Shown: positions 59,840 through 64,000 of the stretch, one piece after another | How positions within the stretch are numbered: position 1 is the stretch's first letter | Layout: every line of letters begins with the position of its first letter | Assembly: GCF_003020125.1 (NCBI RefSeq) | Contig: NZ_PYFW01000003.1 | Coordinates: 124,001-188,000 of the forward strand | Source of the DNA: Bradyrhizobium sp. MOS003 | GTDB lineage: Bacteria > Pseudomonadota > Alphaproteobacteria > Rhizobiales > Xanthobacteraceae | Length of the DNA: 64,000 bases | Reading direction: 5' to 3' | The notes under the pieces: model-generated | The model's database searches: none | Told to the model about the DNA's origin: nothing | Seen by the model: the letters and a program-made list of their open reading frames with translations, nothing else | Position numbers and translations under genes: made by a program

Positions 59840-60835
59840 ATGATTGCACGATCCATGCTTGGGTTGGTGGCTACGGCTGCCGTGCTGTTCGTGACCGGGG
59901 CGGGGGCGCAGGAGGTGAAGCATTATCGCTTCGCCTATGACCAGCCGCGCAACACCGGCTATTCCATCGCGGGTGACCTCTTTGCCGACAAGCTCAAGGA
60001 ATTGAGCAAGGGCACCATGATCATCGATCAATATCCCGGCGCGCAACTCGGGCAGGAGCCGCAGGTGCTCCAGCTCGTGAAAGCCGGGGACGTCGAATTC
60101 TCGATCATTTCCTCCGCCAACACTGCAACGATCTCGCCGCAGGCCGGCGTGATGTCGCTGCATTATCTGTTCCGCGACGAGAAACACGTGGTGAAGGGTC
60201 TCGCCGATCCCAAGGTGTTCGAAGCGCTCAAGGCCATGATCGATGAGACCACGCAGGGCCTGCATGTGATCGCGACAGGGTCGCAGGGCGTCCGCCACAT
60301 GTACTCCAAGAAGGAGATCCACAATGTCGGCGATATCAAGGGCCTGAAGGTCCGCGTGCAGGCGACTGCGACCGAGGACATCATGTTCCCCGCCTACGGC
60401 GCCCAGACCGTGCACATGCCGTTCGGCAGCGTCTACACCTCCTTGCAAACCGGTGTCGTCGACGTCGCCGAGAACAGCATCAACGTCTATCTCGTCAACA
60501 AGCATTATGAGGTCGCGCCGGTCCTCAACATCACCGAGCACGAGGCCAACAACGCACTGGTATTCATCTCCGACAAGCTCTGGCAGAGCCTCTCGGCCGA
60601 GCAGAAGGGCTGGGTACAGACCGCGGCCAACGAGATCAGCACCAAGGAGCCGCAGAAGGCATTCGACCTCGAACGCACCGCGGCCGAGAAGCTGAAGAAG
60701 ATGGGCGTGAAGATCGTCGACAACGTCGACAAGAAGAGCTTCACGGCTGTTGCTGATCCCTATCTCGACAAGCTGGCCAAGGAGCTCGGCCCGCACGCCG
60801 AGAAGGTCAAGGATCTGATCCGGTCGATTAATTAG
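59840..60835 (+). CDS. TRAP transporter substrate-binding protein (DctP family)
   Basis: 331 residues. A Sec signal peptide (residues 1-23, ending VTGAGAQ) directs it to the periplasm. DctP features include GAQLGQEPQVLQLVKAGDVEFSI, IKGLKVRVQATATEDIMF with the carboxylate-binding Arg, and MPFGSVYTSLQTGVVDVAENS. It lies 56 bp after the dehydratase on the same strand, so the ligand is probably the acid the dehydratase uses. Confidence 0.9.
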   Translation: MIARSMLGLVATAAVLFVTGAGAQEVKHYRFAYDQPRNTGYSIAGDLFADKLKELSKGTMIIDQYPGAQLGQEPQVLQLVKAGDVEFSIISSANTATISPQAGVMSLHYLFRDEKHVVKGLADPKVFEALKAMIDETTQGLHVIATGSQGVRHMYSKKEIHNVGDIKGLKVRVQATATEDIMFPAYGAQTVHMPFGSVYTSLQTGVVDVAENSINVYLVNKHYEVAPVLNITEHEANNALVFISDKLWQSLSAEQKGWVQTAANEISTKEPQKAFDLERTAAEKLKKMGVKIVDNVDKKSFTAVADPYLDKLAKELGPHAEKVKDLIRSIN

Positions 60836-60845
60836 TTCCAGCAAG

Positions 60846-60968
60846 GTCGTCATGCCCGGGCAGAAGCGCGAAGCGCGTCTTCGCGCTAGATGTCCCGGGC
60901 ATCCACGTTCTTCCTTCCAGCCCGCGCCAAGGTGCGTGGATGGCCGGGACAAGCCCGGCCATGACGGA
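60846..60968. repeat. palindromic repeat, family D
   Basis: GTCATGCCCGGGC and GTCCCGGGCATCCACG form the left hairpin around an AGCGCGAAGCGCG core; CGTGGATGGCCGGGACAAGC with CCCGGCCATGACGG forms the right one. It lies between dctP and dctQ of one operon, so it could lower expression of the membrane genes relative to the binding protein. Confidence 0.75.
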
Positions 60969-60989
60969 AAGCTGCAGCCGGGGGCAACA

Positions 60990-61568
60990 ATGGCTATCGC
61001 CGACAAACTGCTCGTTCAGCGCCAACGCCATCTGAAATGGCGCGGGCTCGACTGGCTCGAGCTCGCGCTGATGATCCTCTGCGGCGTGCTGTGCTTCGGC
61101 TTCTCGCTGTCGGTCACCGCCGACATCGTCACCCGTACCATCGGCCATCCCTGGCTGTGGCTCCAGGAGGTGACGTCGACGCTGTTCATCTACGCGATAT
61201 TCGTCGGCACGGCCGCTGCGACGCGCCGCAACGATCACCTCTATCTCACCGCGATCTCCGAGGCCTTGCACGGCACCTCGCGCCTGCTCGTCGAACTGAT
61301 CATCCGCCTCGTCGTGCTCGGCGTCGCCTTCTGCCTGATCTGGTACGGCTACCAGAATTATCTGCGCGGCTTCGGCAGCTTTCGGCTGCCGTCGGGTACG
61401 CCGATCGCCTCGCTCTATGCGATCATCCCGTTGTCGGGCGTGCTGATCGGCCTGTTCACCATCGAGCAGCTGGTCAACGGCCTGCGCAACGGTTTTGACC
61501 ATCCCGAGCCTCCCGAAGAGGACGCCACACCCGTTATCACCGACGCGCAGATGAGGGCGCAGCCGTGA
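60990..61568 (+). CDS. TRAP transporter small permease (DctQ family)
   Basis: 192 residues with four helices; family motif WLWLQEVTSTLFIYAIFVGTAAATRRNDHLYL. The start at 60990 is preceded by CGGGGG; the frame is open through the repeat to the left, which was not included. Overlaps the next gene by 4 bp. A C-terminal acidic tail (EPPEEDATPVI) is somewhat long for the family. Confidence 0.9.
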   Translation: MAIADKLLVQRQRHLKWRGLDWLELALMILCGVLCFGFSLSVTADIVTRTIGHPWLWLQEVTSTLFIYAIFVGTAAATRRNDHLYLTAISEALHGTSRLLVELIIRLVVLGVAFCLIWYGYQNYLRGFGSFRLPSGTPIASLYAIIPLSGVLIGLFTIEQLVNGLRNGFDHPEPPEEDATPVITDAQMRAQP

Positions 61569-62905
61569 GCGCACCTATTGTCCTGGCGTTGATGACGGTC
61601 TGTTTCCTGTCGTTCGGCTATCTCGGCGTGCCCGTGCCGTTCTCGCTGATGGCTGGCGTCTTCATCGGCGCGCTGCTGTCCGACGTTTCCCTCGCCGCGA
61701 TCATCCAGAAGATCTTCGACGGCGTCGATTCCGAGGCGCTGCTGGCGATTCCGTTCTTCCTGCTGGTCGGCGAGCTCATGAGCTCGGCCAACGTGGTGGT
61801 GCGAATAGCCAATCTGTCGGTGTCGCTGGTTGGGCATATCAGGGGCGGGCTGTCTCAGGTCGTCGTCGTCTTCAGCATGTTCTTCTCGGAGATGTCGGGC
61901 TCGACCACGGCCGACGTCGCGGTGATGAGTCGCGCGCTTGGCGGTCCGATGAAGCGTGAGGGCTACGAGCCGGCCTTCATCGCCGCGATCATCGCCTCGG
62001 CCTCGACCATCGCGGCGCTTGTGCCGCCGAGCATCACCGCGGTGGTGTACGGCGCCGTCGGCAACGTCTCGATCGCCGGCCTGTTCATGGCGGGCGTGGT
62101 GCCGGGCCTGATGATCGGCTTCGGCCTGATGATCTATTGCTACTTCTTCGGCCCGTCCGGCCTGCGCAAGCCGCGGGCGCCGCTGCGGCAGGTGGTATTC
62201 GCGGCCGGTGATGCGGCCCTGCCACTGATGATCCCGGTGATCCTGCTAGGGGGCATTTTGACCGGCTGGTTTACGCCGACGGAGGCCGGCGTCGTCGCTG
62301 TCGTCTGGATCGTGCTGGTCGTGATCCCTGCACTCAATCGCGGGCACATCAACAACATCCCTTACGATTTCTGCATTGCCGGACTGATCTTCTCGCTGCC
62401 GCTGGTCACCATCGGCGCCGCCAACGCCTTCGGCTGGATGCTCGCATATCTGCGGGGCGCGAGCTACATCGCCGATGTCATCACCTCGATGGCAGGTAAC
62501 GATCCGCATCTGATCATGCTGCTGATGGTGCTGCTGTTCACCGTGGTCGGCGACTTCATCGAGCCGGTGCCGACCATCATCATCTTCATGCCGCTGGTCA
62601 ACACACTGACGGAGGCCGGTGACATCAATAGCGTCCATATGGGCGTGGTGCTAATCGCCACGCTCGCCTTCGGCCTGATCACGCCGCCTTACGGGCTGGT
62701 GCTGCTGATGGCCTCGAAATTCGTCGGGGTCAGTTTCGCGAAAGCGCTACGCGCTGCGTTGCCGATCTATCTGGTGTTCCTGGGGACGATCGCATTCGCG
62801 ATCTACTTCCCGAGCGTGGTGCTGTGGCTGCCGCAGAAGGTGCTGCCGGAATCGGTCGGCTGCTTCAAGTCGCCGGCGGGGACCGGCTATATCTGTCCTA
62901 GGTAA
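61565..62905 (+). CDS. TRAP transporter large permease (DctM family)
   Basis: 446 residues, about 12 helices. AIPFFLLVGELMSSANVVVRI, FSEMSGSTTADVAVMSRALGG, VPPSITAVVYGAVG and FGLITPPYGLVLLMAS are typical. It completes the importer 59840-62905 that goes with the dehydratase and GntR regulator. Its 3' end overlaps the convergent histidine phosphatase gene by 8 bp. Confidence 0.92.
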   Translation: MSAPIVLALMTVCFLSFGYLGVPVPFSLMAGVFIGALLSDVSLAAIIQKIFDGVDSEALLAIPFFLLVGELMSSANVVVRIANLSVSLVGHIRGGLSQVVVVFSMFFSEMSGSTTADVAVMSRALGGPMKREGYEPAFIAAIIASASTIAALVPPSITAVVYGAVGNVSIAGLFMAGVVPGLMIGFGLMIYCYFFGPSGLRKPRAPLRQVVFAAGDAALPLMIPVILLGGILTGWFTPTEAGVVAVVWIVLVVIPALNRGHINNIPYDFCIAGLIFSLPLVTIGAANAFGWMLAYLRGASYIADVITSMAGNDPHLIMLLMVLLFTVVGDFIEPVPTIIIFMPLVNTLTEAGDINSVHMGVVLIATLAFGLITPPYGLVLLMASKFVGVSFAKALRAALPIYLVFLGTIAFAIYFPSVVLWLPQKVLPESVGCFKSPAGTGYICPR

Positions 62906-63470
62906 CGACTTGCTCGATGCGCCATTGGGCGCCGTCGCGGACGTAGCGAAACGGTGTGCCGTGGCTATTCCTGAAGTAGCTGCCGGACAGCGCGTTGGCC
63001 ATCCCCTGCATCACCGCATCATGGCAGACGAACAGGAGATCGTCGCCGGGATGACGGTCGAGCCACGCGGAGACGCACGCCAGCGACCGTTCCGTCATGG
63101 CGTCCCAGCTCTCGCCGTCGGCCGGCAGGATCGAGACGAGGCCCGTCGCCGAATTGACGCCGTGCTTGATCATGAGGTCGCGAACGGGCGGGCCCTCGAA
63201 GCTTCCGAAGTCGAACTCGATGATTCCGTCGTCGATCGCCAGCGGCACCGAGATCGCGGCCGCGATGATCTCGGCCGTTCGCGCCGCGCGGGCCAGGGGA
63301 CTTGCGACGATGCGGCTGATGCCGGCGCCGCGCAGCATGTCCACGGCCTCGTGCGCCTGCCGGAGGCCGTCCTCGTTCAGCGGATTGTCGGTCCGCCCCT
63401 GGAATCGTCCCTCGCGGTTCCAGTCGGTCGCGCCGTGACGAAGGCCGTAGAACGTGCGCGTGGGTGTCAC
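62898..63470 (-). CDS. histidine phosphatase family protein
   Basis: 190 residues. The phosphohistidine motif is LRHGATDWNREGRFQG (His near residue 11), followed by NEDGLRQAHEAV, VASPLARAARTAEII and the second catalytic His in FVCHDAVMQGMANAL. It belongs to the phosphoglycerate-mutase-like superfamily that includes cobalamin phosphatase CobC and broad phosphatases. The start overlaps the stop of the crotonase gene upstream by 4 bp, so the two are cotranscribed. Confidence 0.9.
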   Translation of the reverse strand: MTPTRTFYGLRHGATDWNREGRFQGRTDNPLNEDGLRQAHEAVDMLRGAGISRIVASPLARAARTAEIIAAAISVPLAIDDGIIEFDFGSFEGPPVRDLMIKHGVNSATGLVSILPADGESWDAMTERSLACVSAWLDRHPGDDLLFVCHDAVMQGMANALSGSYFRNSHGTPFRYVRDGAQWRIEQVVT

Positions 63471-64000
63471 TTCGACTTGCTCGTGAACTTCTTTACGGCG
63501 GCACGGAATTCTTCCGTGTTCATCGCCATGATGATCTTGTGCTCCTCGGCGTCGAGCTGCTGCTTCACGGGCGTGGTGGCGGCCTGGTAGACCAGCGATT
63601 TGGTGCCGGCGATTGCGGCCGGCGGGTTCTGCGCCAGCCGCTCGGCGAGTTGTCGCGTCGCCGCTTTGAGTTCAGCGGCCGGCACGGTCTTGGCGACGAG
63701 CCCCCATTCATAGGCCTGCTGCGCGGTAAAATTGTCCTCGGCGAGGAAGATCTGCAGCGCGCGGCGGGAGCCCACCGTGCCGACGATGCCGACCGTCGAG
63801 CCGCCATCCGGTGACACCCCGATCTTGGCATAAGCGGGTGTGAACTTGGCGTCGTCGGCGGCGATGCAGAGATCGGTGATGAAGGCGAGGCCCATGCCGG
63901 CGCCGGCGGCCGAGCCGTGCACGCTGGACAACGAGATTTTCGGCATGCGCCTGATAATCTCGATGAAGGCGTGGTAGTGCTTCAGGAGCTCGCCGACCAC
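63467..64000 (-). CDS. crotonase-fold protein, C-terminal part (runs off the window)
   Basis: About 177 codons are visible; the N-terminus lies beyond 64000, where a GTG at the very edge should not be taken as the start. The CoA oxyanion segment SVHGSAAGAGMGLAFITDL is present. The first hydratase Glu position reads FTPAYAKIG (Ala in place of Glu), and VSPDGGST carries an Asp as in PaaG/isomerase-type members. It could be an enoyl-CoA isomerase or degradative crotonase. Cotranscribed with the histidine phosphatase gene. Confidence 0.85.
   Translation of the reverse strand: MVGELLKHYHAFIEIIRRMPKISLSSVHGSAAGAGMGLAFITDLCIAADDAKFTPAYAKIGVSPDGGSTVGIVGTVGSRRALQIFLAEDNFTAQQAYEWGLVAKTVPAAELKAATRQLAERLAQNPPAAIAGTKSLVYQAATTPVKQQLDAEEHKIIMAMNTEEFRAAVKKFTSKSK

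Overview
The window reads as an accessory and metabolic stretch of chromosome from a soil alphaproteobacterium, most likely Bradyrhizobium or a close relative in the Nitrobacteraceae. This rests on the high GC content, on a nitrate assimilation locus with the ABC transporter - haemoglobin - flavoprotein - NasC order known from B. diazoefficiens, on the many TRAP and peptide-type ABC uptake operons, and on several families of short palindromic intergenic repeats. The species is an inference. I saw no rRNA, tRNA, CRISPR array, insertion sequence or prophage.

Layout. 1-2.2 kb: partial MFS exporter, secreted cupin, small secreted protein and a peroxiredoxin-like protein. 2.3-6.9 kb: LysR regulator divergent from 3-hydroxybutyrate dehydrogenase and a patatin-like lipase (polyhydroxybutyrate/lipid turnover), then a divergent glycogen synthase. 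7.1-16.1 kb: CoA-transferase, complete peptide-type ABC transporter, zinc alcohol dehydrogenase and an isopropylmalate/isocitrate dehydrogenase-family enzyme. 16.1-20.8 kb: small secreted protein, crotonase-fold protein, overlapping LysR/XRE regulator pair, small hypothetical proteins and CcdA. 20.8-29.9 kb: HWE-type sensor kinase, a TRAP transporter, a class C beta-lactamase-fold hydrolase, hydroxyquinol-type intradiol dioxygenase, and a LysR/NmrA divergent pair.

29.9-40.8 kb is the best-defined functional unit: nitrate assimilation. A PP2C phosphatase/Ser-Thr kinase fusion and a formate/nitrite channel run leftward. A 680-base control region with a near-consensus sigma-54 promoter and a terminator-like leader precedes nrtABC-type genes, a single-domain haemoglobin, an FAD oxidoreductase and the molybdenum nitrate reductase. 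A NarK-type permease, which lies inside this cluster in B. diazoefficiens, is absent. No nitrite reductase lies in the window.

41-52 kb: sugar-lactone hydrolases, aldo-keto reductase, EamA transporter, MDR dehydrogenase, an Lrp regulator divergent from an AceE-like E1 component, aldehyde dehydrogenase, and a lactonase divergent from a uronate dehydrogenase. 52-56 kb: a probable operon of a DUF4242 protein, two unrecognised small proteins and methanethiol S-methyltransferase (MddA), divergent from a PhoB/CadC-type winged-helix regulator. Four 7-bp direct repeats at an exact 11-bp period lie just upstream of that regulator. 56-64 kb: outer-membrane protein, then a GntR regulator divergent from an IlvD/Edd dehydratase plus TRAP transporter (sugar-acid use) with a perfect 11-bp inverted repeat over both predicted -35 boxes, then a histidine phosphatase and a partial crotonase.

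Functions were assigned by reading motifs; no database search was possible.
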